Assembly (NCBI GenBank): GCA_903913885.1
Contig: CAIWMX010000125.1
Location: forward strand, 135,461-199,460
Source of the DNA: an uncultured Bacteroidales bacterium
GTDB taxonomy: Bacteria > Bacteroidota > Bacteroidia > Bacteroidales > FEN-979
DNA: 64,000 nucleotides
Reading direction: 5' to 3'
In this document: positions 18,790 to 28,383 of the stretch, one piece after another
Numbering within the stretch: position 1 is the first letter of the stretch
Layout: every line of letters starts with the position of its first letter
Made by a program: the position numbers and the translations under genes
Notes under the pieces: generated by a model
Seen by the model: only the letters and a program-made list of their open reading frames with translations
What the model was told of the DNA's origin: nothing
Database searches by the model: none

Positions 18790-18836
18790 TAAAAAAAGAG
18801 AACCCCACCGACAGATACCGGCAGGGCTCTTTTTTA
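18790..18836. terminator. Probable bidirectional terminator between convergent glmS and the T9SS protein
   Basis: aaaaaaaGAGAACCCcaccgacagataccggcaGGGCTCTttttta: imperfect stem flanked by A-tract and T-tract. Confidence 0.5.
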
Positions 18837-18856
18837 AATGCTGCTAAAAAGCTCTT

Positions 18857-21844
18857 CTAGTTATTTACAAAAATTTTCTTCACTACATGATGCTCGTTAT
18901 TTAGAAATACCACCAGGTAAATCCCGCTGGCAAGCGGGCGGAGATCGATCTGTTTTTCGGTTTTGCCGTTAACTTGCAAATCATGCTGCTCGTAGATTTT
19001 TGCTCCCACCTGATTATAAACAGCGATCGTGTATGTTTCCTGAACAAGACTGGTTACCGAAATGGTGAACCTCCCGTCGTTGGGAACCGGGTAAACACTG
19101 AAATTACTGCTTTCCAACTCCATTTGACCGGTTATCCCTACCCATACCTTGTTGGAGATTGGAGATGAACACATGTTGCTAAACTCAACACACCAGTAAT
19201 ACCCGGTGTTGTGCGTAACGGTGTAGGTCTGGTTGGTGGCTCCCGCGATCGCTGTGCCTTCATAATACCATTGATTGCAGCAGGCCGCACTGCTGGTAAG
19301 GACCGGTCCGGCTGCAGTAACAACCGGGGCAGCCGGTATCGCACTCATTATCACGTTATAGCCAGCCGAAGCGATACCGTTGCCGCAGGCGTTGGTTCCC
19401 TGTACTTTTATCACCCCCGTGCCAATCGTGGCGCCAAAGTTAACCGCGATGCTGTTGGTTGTACCTCCTGAAGCGATGGTTGCCCCGGTGGGGAGAGTCC
19501 ATATATAGGAAGTGGCTTGTGCGATGGGAAATACGTTGTAAGCAACGCCTGTTGCATTAATGCAAACACCCGGCTGTCCTGTAATTGGCCCGGCAGCTGC
19601 CGGAAGCGGATTGACCGTAACAGCAAAGGGTTGTGATACGGGCCCGTTGCCGCAAACGTTGTTCCCATAAACGGTAATGTTCCCCGAAGATGCATTTGGA
19701 GCAAAAGCGACCACGATAGAATTGGTGTTTGCTCCTGTTACAATGGCGGCTCCGGTGGGAAGTCCCCATATATACGTTGTAGCGCCCGTGATGGCCGGTA
19801 CCGTATAACCCACTCCGGTCGCACCTGCGCAAACAGTTGCCGTCCCCGTAATAGTGCCTGCAGCACCCGGCAAAGGATTTACCGTGACCGGGAATTGTAC
19901 CGGTGCCGGAGCACTGCACCCTGTAGAATTTGTGTAGTTGGCAGCAACCCATTGCGCACCCGGCTGATTCCAGGATACTAAAACCTGGTTGGTTCCCTGC
20001 CCCCAGAAGAGGGTTCCCCCTGGTGAGACCGTCCACACATAATTGGAAAAACCACTTTGCGTTGTATAAATAATATATCCTGAACTCACACATAAATTTG
20101 ATGCCCCGGTAATGGTAACCACAGGGCCCACTGTCACTGAAACAGGGAAGGATACTGGTATCGTTCCGGTACAACCATTGGCACTGGTGTAATTAACGGA
20201 TACTGTTTGGGCACCGGATGCATTCCATGTCACGGTTACGGCGTTCGTTCCCGCTCCCGCCGTAATGCTGCCCCCGGCCGAAGTAGTCCAGGTATAACCG
20301 GTCATTCCCGGTTGTGTGGTATAAACTGCCGACATTCCCTGGCAACCGGAGGCGGTTCCCGTAATCGTTGGCACCGGGTACGGATTAACTGCTACCGCCA
20401 GGGTTGATTGAGTCCCGCTGCCACAACCATTCGTTCCGGCAACGGTAACATTCCCTGATGTGGATCCGAAGGTAACCGTAATGGTTGGGGTGCCGGTTCC
20501 GGAAACAATGACAGCCCCGGCCGGGAGCCCCCAGGTATAGGAAACTGCATTGGTAATTGCTCCAACGGTAAAGACATTTCCAGAACTGTTCGCGCATACG
20601 TTAGACGGCCCGGTGATGGCCCCTGCTGCGACGGGCATCAGGCACCCAACAACGAACGATTGATCCACTCCGTTGGTTGTACCGCCCGCATTCACCCCGA
20701 GACAGCGGTAGTGGTAAGTCATACCAGTTGTCAGTCCGGTAAGGTTGGCCAGGACGGGAGTCGCCGTATTACCGGTAACAGCTGCAGGAACAGCTGCAAT
20801 GTTGTTCCCGTAAGCGGCAGTCAATCCCCAGTCGAAGCTGACATTTGTACCCGCATTAATGGCAGTGACCGTCCCATTCAACTGGGCGGAAGATACTGCA
20901 ATGTTGGTTGCCGGATTTGTCACCACGGTGGGTGGCGCTGCGGCAGTGGTAAAAGTCAGATCCGTACCGCTGGCAGAACCGACCGAGTTCGTCCCGTTGA
21001 TCCTGTAATGATAAAGGGTGTTCGGGCTGAGGCCTGTGATAGCCGCTGTGGATGCAGTGACCGTATTGCCGGTTATGGTAACAGGAACTCCGGCAACCGT
21101 ATTCCCGTAAGCGGCGGTCAGTCCCCAGTCAAAACCAACGGTTGTCGAGGCGCCATTGGCATTCACTGTCCCGTTGAGCGAAGCGCCAGTCGTAGTAATA
21201 CTGGTGGCTGCAGTAGTAACAACAGCCGGCGCAGCGGTGGCAGCTCCGATATTTACTCCGAAATTATAAACATATATGCTGGAGCTGTTATAGCATGCAA
21301 ACGGGCATCCTCCAACCGACCAGACTCTTCTGACGCCTGTTAAGTTGGTATAGGCACAGGTACCGCCAAGGGTACCGGTACCACCGCATTGTCCAATGTC
21401 AACAATTAAACTCTGAGTAGGGTCATACGGGAAAGGAGTATCCAATGTAAAGGTCAGCCATGAACTGGCTGCACAGGATACAGTAACTGAAGACTTGTAA
21501 TAAACCGTGGTCATAGTCCCTGCATAAAAGGCACCAACAGTTAACCCTGTCAGCGTCGATTGCGCCAGTTTAATGGTAAGATCGGTATAAGTAACCGGTC
21601 CCATCCCTGCATTCATAAAAATCGAAACACTCGTGATATTTCCAGCCGGAGCTGCCGATGGCTGGTTAAAATCCCCTGCAAGGTAAATTATCTGAACATC
21701 TTTCCCCGCCGCAACATTGAACGGAAAAGAATTTGATCCATTCCCTGCACCGGTATAATTATAATACTGGGGCTGTGCTGATAATGAAATACTCAATCCT
21801 GCAATTCCCAGAAGGGTTAAAAAACAAAGGAGTAGATTTTTCAT
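18857..21844 (-). CDS. Large secreted T9SS protein with two Fn3-like and several PKD/Ig-like repeats
   Basis: Signal peptide; repeats VTTAATSITTTGASLNGTVNANGASTTVGFDWGLTAAYGN and ITGPSNVCANSSGNVFTVGAITNAVSYTWGLPAGAVIVSGTGTPTITVTFG; C-terminus NFSVYPVPNDGRFTISV...GIYLVVFLNNEHHVVKKIFVNN. Confidence 0.88.
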   Translation of the reverse strand: MKNLLLCFLTLLGIAGLSISLSAQPQYYNYTGAGNGSNSFPFNVAAGKDVQIIYLAGDFNQPSAAPAGNITSVSIFMNAGMGPVTYTDLTIKLAQSTLTGLTVGAFYAGTMTTVYYKSSVTVSCAASSWLTFTLDTPFPYDPTQSLIVDIGQCGGTGTLGGTCAYTNLTGVRRVWSVGGCPFACYNSSSIYVYNFGVNIGAATAAPAVVTTAATSITTTGASLNGTVNANGASTTVGFDWGLTAAYGNTVAGVPVTITGNTVTASTAAITGLSPNTLYHYRINGTNSVGSASGTDLTFTTAAAPPTVVTNPATNIAVSSAQLNGTVTAINAGTNVSFDWGLTAAYGNNIAAVPAAVTGNTATPVLANLTGLTTGMTYHYRCLGVNAGGTTNGVDQSFVVGCLMPVAAGAITGPSNVCANSSGNVFTVGAITNAVSYTWGLPAGAVIVSGTGTPTITVTFGSTSGNVTVAGTNGCGSGTQSTLAVAVNPYPVPTITGTASGCQGMSAVYTTQPGMTGYTWTTSAGGSITAGAGTNAVTVTWNASGAQTVSVNYTSANGCTGTIPVSFPVSVTVGPVVTITGASNLCVSSGYIIYTTQSGFSNYVWTVSPGGTLFWGQGTNQVLVSWNQPGAQWVAANYTNSTGCSAPAPVQFPVTVNPLPGAAGTITGTATVCAGATGVGYTVPAITGATTYIWGLPTGAAIVTGANTNSIVVAFAPNASSGNITVYGNNVCGNGPVSQPFAVTVNPLPAAAGPITGQPGVCINATGVAYNVFPIAQATSYIWTLPTGATIASGGTTNSIAVNFGATIGTGVIKVQGTNACGNGIASAGYNVIMSAIPAAPVVTAAGPVLTSSAACCNQWYYEGTAIAGATNQTYTVTHNTGYYWCVEFSNMCSSPISNKVWVGITGQMELESSNFSVYPVPNDGRFTISVTSLVQETYTIAVYNQVGAKIYEQHDLQVNGKTEKQIDLRPLASGIYLVVFLNNEHHVVKKIFVNN

Positions 21845-22238
21845 GATTTTCTGTTTTTTGGTAAATGAAATTATTTTTGGGAATAAAATGTTCAGTATTT
21901 GTATTAAAATCAGTTATGCATGCAACTTGTCAGGGAAATATGACATCATGTTTTCGATTAACAATAACATGATATTCCCCCGACAATGATACTATACTTC
22001 CCCTTATTGGGAATTCATAAAAAGGATGAAGAAAACAGGAATAAAATGCGCGATCGTCATAATAGAATTTTTAAAGAAAGGACAATAAGCAGGTAATAAA
22101 TGATCAGTGCTGATCAGGAATTCAATAATGACGGAACCAATTTAATAAAAAATTATGATTCCGATCAATCAACATGGTTTCTCCTTTTTAGCACTTTTAA
22201 CTCCAGGTTTGCCTATCTTAGCTTCAATCTTAGTAATA

Positions 22239-22712
22239 TCATTTCTCGCCGGGATGATTCATGCAATGTTCTTTCTGTTCCATGGTTTGCTTTTTTTTAC
22301 CTTTTACAGTATATGATTGCGTCCAAACATCTCCATGATGGGTAATAGTTTCTCCGCTAATAAAGTTGACATTCCCGAAATTATCCATGTTCCCGGAAAA
22401 AAAACATCCGGTCTGTTGTAAACAATATTTATCGGACATAACCCCGATGGAGTCAATATTTGGATGAATCTCATGATTTGACAGAAACATTATTGTCCAA
22501 TGTTTATCAAAATCATCATAACTGATAAAACCATCATACAGCATTGTTGTATCAGGGGAGCCCGTGGAATGGAAGATGGTGGTAAAAGAATAATTTCCCG
22601 GATATTCGACCTTTGGAACGATATTGTTTTGTGCATTGTCCTTCTTACATCCACCGATGAACATCAAAGTAATCAGGAGTAAAAAAAGGAAAGAAACCAA
22701 CGTGCTTTTCAT
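22239..22712 (-). CDS. Hypothetical lipoprotein
   Basis: MKSTLVSFLFLLLITLMFIGGCKKDNAQN has a lipobox (IGGC). Confidence 0.7.
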   Translation of the reverse strand: MKSTLVSFLFLLLITLMFIGGCKKDNAQNNIVPKVEYPGNYSFTTIFHSTGSPDTTMLYDGFISYDDFDKHWTIMFLSNHEIHPNIDSIGVMSDKYCLQQTGCFFSGNMDNFGNVNFISGETITHHGDVWTQSYTVKGKKKQTMEQKEHCMNHPGEK

Positions 22713-22722
22713 GTGACTCCAA

Positions 22723-24915
22723 TTATTCAAAGATGATCTTCTTCATATAAATCTTACTGCCGGTCGTGATTTTCAGGATATAAAACCCGTCTGGAACGGG
22801 TGGCCGTTGTATCCCGATGCGTGATGTTCCCGTAGCTACCTCCGTTTCAGCAAGGTTGGAAACATTCTGACCCCTGATATTAATAAGTTCGATCCTGACC
22901 GCTGTTTTTCGGAAGGAGAAGAGGGACACAAAAAAAGAACCTTCAGCCGGATTGGGGAAAACCGAAGGGGTCTCCGTTTCGGGGCTGACAGGAGGAGGCA
23001 CTGAGGCATACCCGCCATTGGTTGTTTTTAAAACCACGCCCGGCAACCGGTAATTTACAGCATCATATCCGGCAGCAAAGCCGGTAGTAGCGCCCGGAAA
23101 ACAGATGTCCCGGATCATTTCGCCCGTTTGTGAATCCTGCTTTTCCCATGTGGCACCACCATCGTTGGTGTGGAGAATGATACCACCATTTCCGGCCGCA
23201 TATCCATGCTCTGCGTCGGTAAAATAAACAGCATACAGGTTGGAGGTTGTCCCCGAATTCAGCAGGGTCCATGACAATCCACCGTCGGCGCTTTTGAGGA
23301 TTGTGCCGTTGCTGCCGGCGATATACACGGTGGAGGCATCCGCGAAACAAATTTCATGCAGGTCGTTTGGTGTCCCGGCCGGGATAATCGCCCAGGTGAT
23401 TCCCCCGTCGTCCGACCGCAGGATATGACCGCCGGCGCCCACCAGGAAGCCGGTGACGGCATTTACAAAGTGAATATCAAAGAGTTCATACGGGACTGCA
23501 TTAGATAAAAAGTTCCAGGTCAATCCCCGGTCGCTGGTCTTAAAAATACTGGAGTGGGCCCCCCAGGGGATCGCCGTATAGGTTAACACAAACCCGGTAC
23601 TGTCGTCGGGAAAAGAAAACGATTCTGCATCTCCGTTACTTGTACCACCAGTGACGAAATGGTAGTCCCATGCCTGCCCCCCGTTCCGGGTGCTGAATAC
23701 CAGGATACCGGAACCGTCGGAACCCAGTGCATACCCGTTTTGTTTCGATGGGAAAGACAATTTTATCACCGGTCCGTAGAACATGCCAATGTCAAAGTGG
23801 GTCGTTTCCCAGTCGGCGCCACCGTTCACGGTTTTATGGATGGAGTTGTTGCCGCCCCCGACGAACCCGGTGAGGGTATCCGTGAACGCCACGCTCCGGA
23901 AATCACTAATCCCTGTGGGATTTGTGACCTTCCAGGTCGCACCCCCGTCGGCGGTTTTTGATAGGATCGTTCCTGCGCTGACAATAAACCCCGTATGAGC
24001 GGTGGGAAAGCACATGCCGCTAACAGCGCCGCCAAAATAGTATCCGGTGACCGTATCCCAGGTTACCCCGCCGTTGGTCGTTTTAATCAGTCCGCTGAAA
24101 TTTTGCATGTTTTGTTCAGACACCCACCCGTTATTGCTGCTGATAAAACAGATCCTGAAAACGTCGGGCATGCCGGGGGTGTTTGGCGGATTGGTCCAGG
24201 TTGATCCCCCGTCGGTGGTTTTTACAATGACCCCGTGCTCTCCGCCGATATAACCGGTATCCGTGCTGGGGAAAAATATCGACGAAAAACGATACTGCTT
24301 TTCAGGATGAATAGAAAGCTTGCTCCAGGTGAGGCCCCCGTCGGTCGTTTTATAGACGGAACTGGGATACCACAGGCTGTCCCCGATCATATAGCCTGTG
24401 GTTGCAGAGGTAAAAAACAGGTTTGACAGGTCTTCTTTCGATGGAAACCCAATGGATGTCCATTGAGCTCCGCCATTTGTTGTCTTCATGATGGTCCCCT
24501 TTACGCCGGCGGCATAGCCGGTGCCGCTGCCGGTAAAAAACAAGCCCGACAGATGCCGGGTCGTTCCGCTGGCCATCCTTGCCCAATGGTTTCCCCCATC
24601 GGTTGACTTTAAAATCGTTCCCGAATCACCCGCAGCGAAACTGGTTGTAGAATCAACGAAACACACGGCATACAAATCAGCGGCGGAGGCAACCGCGGCC
24701 TGCCGCCAATACCGGCCGCCTGTGGAGGTTTTGAGGATGGTTCCGCCGCTTCCCGCGGCGATGCCGTTGAGGGAGTCGCTAAAAGACAATGCATTGAAAC
24801 TGGCCGTGGTGGTAAGCGGCGGCACATTTTTCCATCCCTGGCTAAAGCCTGTGGCAGGAACAAAAACCAGGAAACAAATGAACGGTAATAGCCGTTTGCT
24901 GAACCGGGTTCTCAT
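22723..24915 (-). CDS. Secreted YCF48/BNR-type beta-propeller protein with T9SS sorting domain
   Basis: Repeated GxGGTILKTxDGGxxW units; C-terminus PSVFPNPAEGSFFVSL...GFYILKITTGSKIYMKKIIFE. Confidence 0.88.
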   Translation of the reverse strand: MRTRFSKRLLPFICFLVFVPATGFSQGWKNVPPLTTTASFNALSFSDSLNGIAAGSGGTILKTSTGGRYWRQAAVASAADLYAVCFVDSTTSFAAGDSGTILKSTDGGNHWARMASGTTRHLSGLFFTGSGTGYAAGVKGTIMKTTNGGAQWTSIGFPSKEDLSNLFFTSATTGYMIGDSLWYPSSVYKTTDGGLTWSKLSIHPEKQYRFSSIFFPSTDTGYIGGEHGVIVKTTDGGSTWTNPPNTPGMPDVFRICFISSNNGWVSEQNMQNFSGLIKTTNGGVTWDTVTGYYFGGAVSGMCFPTAHTGFIVSAGTILSKTADGGATWKVTNPTGISDFRSVAFTDTLTGFVGGGNNSIHKTVNGGADWETTHFDIGMFYGPVIKLSFPSKQNGYALGSDGSGILVFSTRNGGQAWDYHFVTGGTSNGDAESFSFPDDSTGFVLTYTAIPWGAHSSIFKTSDRGLTWNFLSNAVPYELFDIHFVNAVTGFLVGAGGHILRSDDGGITWAIIPAGTPNDLHEICFADASTVYIAGSNGTILKSADGGLSWTLLNSGTTSNLYAVYFTDAEHGYAAGNGGIILHTNDGGATWEKQDSQTGEMIRDICFPGATTGFAAGYDAVNYRLPGVVLKTTNGGYASVPPPVSPETETPSVFPNPAEGSFFVSLFSFRKTAVRIELINIRGQNVSNLAETEVATGTSRIGIQRPPVPDGFYILKITTGSKIYMKKIIFE

Positions 24916-25003
24916 GAGAGAAGATTTTACATACAAATATAATCACACCGGGGCCGTTTTCAAAGCGGAACCCGGTTTATTACTTGCGATCCCGGTTTAT
25001 TCC

Positions 25004-25046
25004 AAAAAAATACGGTTGCCGGGATGATGATCATCCCGGCAACCGT
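25004..25046 (-). terminator. Intrinsic terminator of sodB: perfect 17-bp stem plus U-tract
   Basis: ACGGTTGCCGGGATGAT-G-ATCATCCCGGCAACCGT (25012-25046) followed on minus by TTTTTTT (25004-25010). Confidence 0.85.
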
Positions 25047-25073
25047 AAAGGTCATTCATCCTTGTTAAGGGAC

Positions 25074-25649
25074 TTAGAGACGCGAGGCAACCGCGTTCCA
25101 GTCGATCAGTTTCCAGAAATCGGCAATGTAATCGGGGCGGACATTCTGTTTGTCGAGGTAGTACGCGTGTTCCCACACATCGCAGGTGAGCAGTGGCGCG
25201 GCGCCGTTTTTCAGCGGGTTGCCGGCATTGCTTTCCTGGACGATTTCAAGGCTGCCATCCTCCTTTTTAACCAGCCAGGCCCATCCGCTGCCGAACAGGG
25301 TGGCTGCCGCTGTGGAGAATTTTTCCTTGAACTCGCCGAACGAGCCGAAGTTTTTCAGCAGGGCGTCGGCCAGTGCGCCGGCAGGTTCTCCCCCACCCTG
25401 CGGTTTAAGGCAGTTCCAGTAAAACGTGTGGTTCCACACCTGGGCGCCGTTGTTGAAAATTCCGCCGCCGGCCGTGCGCACGATATCCTCGAGCGAGGCG
25501 TTTTCAAAGCCGGTGCCGACGATCAGTTTGTTGAGGTTGTTTACATAGGCCTGGTGATGCTTGCCATAATGAAATTCAATGGTCCGCTGTGAAATATAAG
25601 GTTCCAGTGCATCAAGGGCGTAGGGTAATTTGGGCAATTCATGAATCAT
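25074..25649 (-). CDS. sodB: Superoxide dismutase (Fe/Mn)
   Basis: HELPKLPYALDALEPYISQRTIEFHYGKHHQAYVNNLNKLI...NNGAQVWNHTFYWNCL...LLTCDVWEHAYYLDKQNVRPDYIADFW. Confidence 0.96.
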   Translation of the reverse strand: MIHELPKLPYALDALEPYISQRTIEFHYGKHHQAYVNNLNKLIVGTGFENASLEDIVRTAGGGIFNNGAQVWNHTFYWNCLKPQGGGEPAGALADALLKNFGSFGEFKEKFSTAAATLFGSGWAWLVKKEDGSLEIVQESNAGNPLKNGAAPLLTCDVWEHAYYLDKQNVRPDYIADFWKLIDWNAVASRL

Positions 25650-25736
25650 GGGTGTAAATGTTAAAGGTTAATAATAGTTGTTAAAGAGGCATTAGGCAAT
25701 AGGCATTAGGGAAATTTTTTATTCAATATTCGATAT

Positions 25737-27326
25737 TCATTTCTTCAGTTCCATGACAGCTCTTTCAAATGCAGGATCGATGGAGTTCAGCACCGGGTAA
25801 AAACCGGGGTTATCGAGCAGGTTGCGCCCGATATAGGCCTTCAGCATGGCCCTGATATAGCGGTCGGCTTTCTGCGGGATCTTTGCGGGCCGCTTCACCC
25901 CTTTCTTTTCGGCATAGCTGATGAAATCATCCATAACCTGGTCGGGTACGTTAAATCCCTGGTCAAACTGGCTGCCGCTTTTGAAGCGCATCATCTGCAG
26001 GCGGTTCCGGTCGGTATAGTCAAACGCATATTGGTAGATCAGCCCCTTGTTAATGCAGTGGTTGTAATAAGCCAGGGTCGAATCTTTCTCAATGGGCACG
26101 TAGATGTCGGGCATGATGCCCCCCCCGCCGTAAACGGTTTTGCCCTTGGGGGTTTTGAATTTCAGGGAATCGGGGAATTTGATCGAATCGGCATGCTCGA
26201 GCTCCCCGCTCATAAAGCGGTGATAATAGTCGCTGTTGTACACCTCCAGCCCGTCCTTGTAAGACTTTTGGATACACCGTCCGGTGGGTGTGTAATATCT
26301 TGATACCGTGAGTCTCAGCGCACTGCCGTCCTTAAAGTCGAGCTGTTCCTGCACAAGGCCTTTGCCAAACGTTCGGCGGCCGAGGATTACGCCCCGGTCA
26401 TGGTCCTGGATGGCGCCGGAAACGATTTCGGCCGCAGATGCAGTTCCTTCATCAACCATCACGACCAGGTCGCCGGTTTCAAACAACCCTTCGGAAGTTG
26501 CATTCGCAACCTCCTTTTCATGATGCATCCCTTGTGTGTATACGATCAGGTCGCCCTTATGCAGGAATTCATCGGCCACATCGATGGCCGCCTGCAGGTA
26601 GCCTCCACCGTTGCCGCGCAGATCGAGGATCAGCTTTTTCATCCCGTTTTTCAGCAGGTTTTCAAGGGCTTTATGCACCTCTTCATGCGTGCTTTTGGAA
26701 AAATTACTAAGGCGGATATACCCGATGCCCGGGTTGGCCATGTACGAGATATCAACGCTATAGGTGGGAATTTCGTCGCGCGTAATGGTGAAATCGACCA
26801 GGCCGGGAGTCCCCCTGCGGAAGATGGAAACTTTGACTTTGGTTCCCTTGGGGCCTTTGAGCTTGCGCATCACGTCGTTGTTGGAGATCTTGATCCCCGC
26901 GATATTTTTGCCGTCAACCTTCACAATGCGGTCGCCTGCCCGGATGCCCAGTTTTTCGGAGGGCCCGCCCGACACCGGGTTGACCACGGTCACCGTGTCG
27001 CCTTCAATCCTGAACTGGACCCCAATGCCGTCAAAACTACCCAGCAGGGGATCATTGGCCGAATGAAAATCCTCGGCAGAGATATACACGGAATGCGGGT
27101 CGAGCTTTTCAAGCAACCCGTTGATCGCTTTCTCCTCGATCACCTTGCGGCTCATCGTATCTACATAGTTGTCGTGCACATAGTTGACCACCTCTTTCAG
27201 CTTGTCTTTCTCTCCCCTGAAGGGATTCAACTCTCCTGCCCGGTTCCCGAGGAATATGCCCAGGAGGATCCCCCCGCACAACACCAGCGCAAACCAAACC
27301 GGCAAATATGGATTATTCTTCTTCAT
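25737..27326 (-). CDS. S41 family C-terminal processing peptidase (PDZ)
   Basis: DKLKEVVNYVHDNYVDTM...DPHSVYI...GIGVQFRIEGDTVTVVNPVSGGPSEKLGIRAGDRIVKVDGKNI...LILDLRGNGGGYLQAAIDVADEF...VDEGTASAAEIVSGAIQDHDRGVILGRRTFGKGLVQ. Confidence 0.95.
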   Translation of the reverse strand: MKKNNPYLPVWFALVLCGGILLGIFLGNRAGELNPFRGEKDKLKEVVNYVHDNYVDTMSRKVIEEKAINGLLEKLDPHSVYISAEDFHSANDPLLGSFDGIGVQFRIEGDTVTVVNPVSGGPSEKLGIRAGDRIVKVDGKNIAGIKISNNDVMRKLKGPKGTKVKVSIFRRGTPGLVDFTITRDEIPTYSVDISYMANPGIGYIRLSNFSKSTHEEVHKALENLLKNGMKKLILDLRGNGGGYLQAAIDVADEFLHKGDLIVYTQGMHHEKEVANATSEGLFETGDLVVMVDEGTASAAEIVSGAIQDHDRGVILGRRTFGKGLVQEQLDFKDGSALRLTVSRYYTPTGRCIQKSYKDGLEVYNSDYYHRFMSGELEHADSIKFPDSLKFKTPKGKTVYGGGGIMPDIYVPIEKDSTLAYYNHCINKGLIYQYAFDYTDRNRLQMMRFKSGSQFDQGFNVPDQVMDDFISYAEKKGVKRPAKIPQKADRYIRAMLKAYIGRNLLDNPGFYPVLNSIDPAFERAVMELKK

Positions 27327-27438
27327 GTATGTTCATTAGTGATAACAGGAACGTAAAATTCACGAAATTGGTATAAACGGACCGATTCCCCGGTTGCCGA
27401 TGCAAAAATACGTAAATTTGCCGCCAAACTTCTTCTTT

Positions 27439-28383
27439 ATGCGCACTGCCGGGATAACATTGTTATTTTGTTACTTGCTCATCTGCCCGGCGGTAGCAGT
27501 TTTTTCGTCTGAACCCGGCAAACCATACCCGAACAGCCGGTTTGCCGTGGTTGACTCCGGCAGCATCCATTACCGTGTTTGGAATGAGCACCTGGCCCAC
27601 CCGAGAGGAAAAGTACTGCTGATCCACGGGTTCTGCGGTTCCACCTTCTGCTGGCGCAACAACTATGACACGCTGATTGCTGCCGGGTATAAAATTGTCG
27701 CCATCGACCTGCCCGGTTTTGGCTACAGCCAACGGTCGGCCAGCATGAACCAGTCGCAGAGCAACCGGGGACGTATAATCTGGAAACTCCTTGAAGAAAT
27801 TGACGGCCGGGATACGACAAAATGGAACATCGTAGGGCACTCCATGGGAGGCGGAACGGCGGAAGCCGTTGCCCTGATGAACCCCGGGCGAACCAAAAGC
27901 CTGGCCATCCTCGATGGCATGGTCTTCATTAAAAACGGGAACCTCAATGCCGGGATCGTTGCACTTGTCCATCTGCCGCTCTATAAAAAAATCCTGCTCT
28001 CCTATTATAAACACTACTATCTGTCGTTCAACAATTTCAGACGTGAATTAAAAGGGACTTATGGATTCCTCCCCGACACCGTTACGGTAAGGGGATACTG
28101 GACACCCCTGCAGATTGAAGGGACCAACGAAACCATCGTGAACCTGCTGGCTAATTCCACTGAAATCCAAAGCCTTGATGCAAAAGAACTGGGTCACCTT
28201 CCTGTGCTTGTTATCTGGGGAGAAAAGGACCGTACGATCGGGCTCAGGGAGGGGAAAAAACTGAAGAAGTCCTTTCCGTCAATAGAACTCCGGGTGATTC
28301 CCAATGCCCGTCATATGGCCATGGAAACACACCCGGAGATCTTCAATGCGATGCTTGTCGGATTCCTCAACCGGAACAATTAA
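27439..28383 (+). CDS. Alpha/beta hydrolase
   Basis: KVLLIHGFCGSTFCWRNNYDTLI...WNIVGHSMGGGTAEAVAL (GHSMGG nucleophile)...VLVIWGEKDRTIG...NARHMAMETHPEIFN. The promoter-like TAAATTTG at 27413 favours ATG 27439 over 27394. Confidence 0.9.
   Translation: MRTAGITLLFCYLLICPAVAVFSSEPGKPYPNSRFAVVDSGSIHYRVWNEHLAHPRGKVLLIHGFCGSTFCWRNNYDTLIAAGYKIVAIDLPGFGYSQRSASMNQSQSNRGRIIWKLLEEIDGRDTTKWNIVGHSMGGGTAEAVALMNPGRTKSLAILDGMVFIKNGNLNAGIVALVHLPLYKKILLSYYKHYYLSFNNFRRELKGTYGFLPDTVTVRGYWTPLQIEGTNETIVNLLANSTEIQSLDAKELGHLPVLVIWGEKDRTIGLREGKKLKKSFPSIELRVIPNARHMAMETHPEIFNAMLVGFLNRNN

Noticed and set aside
20660-21343. 227-aa plus-strand ORF in the T9SS repeat protein
   Set aside because: Antisense to a repetitive coding region; Cys/Arg/Ser-rich shadow translation.
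25684-25720. Duplicate AGGCATTAGG motif as a mobile-element end
   Set aside because: A short two-copy direct repeat before sodB with no terminal inverted repeats or transposase.
26400-27356. 318-aa plus-strand ORF
   Set aside because: Antisense to the well-supported S41 peptidase; Gly/Val/His-rich shadow composition and no recognisable domain.
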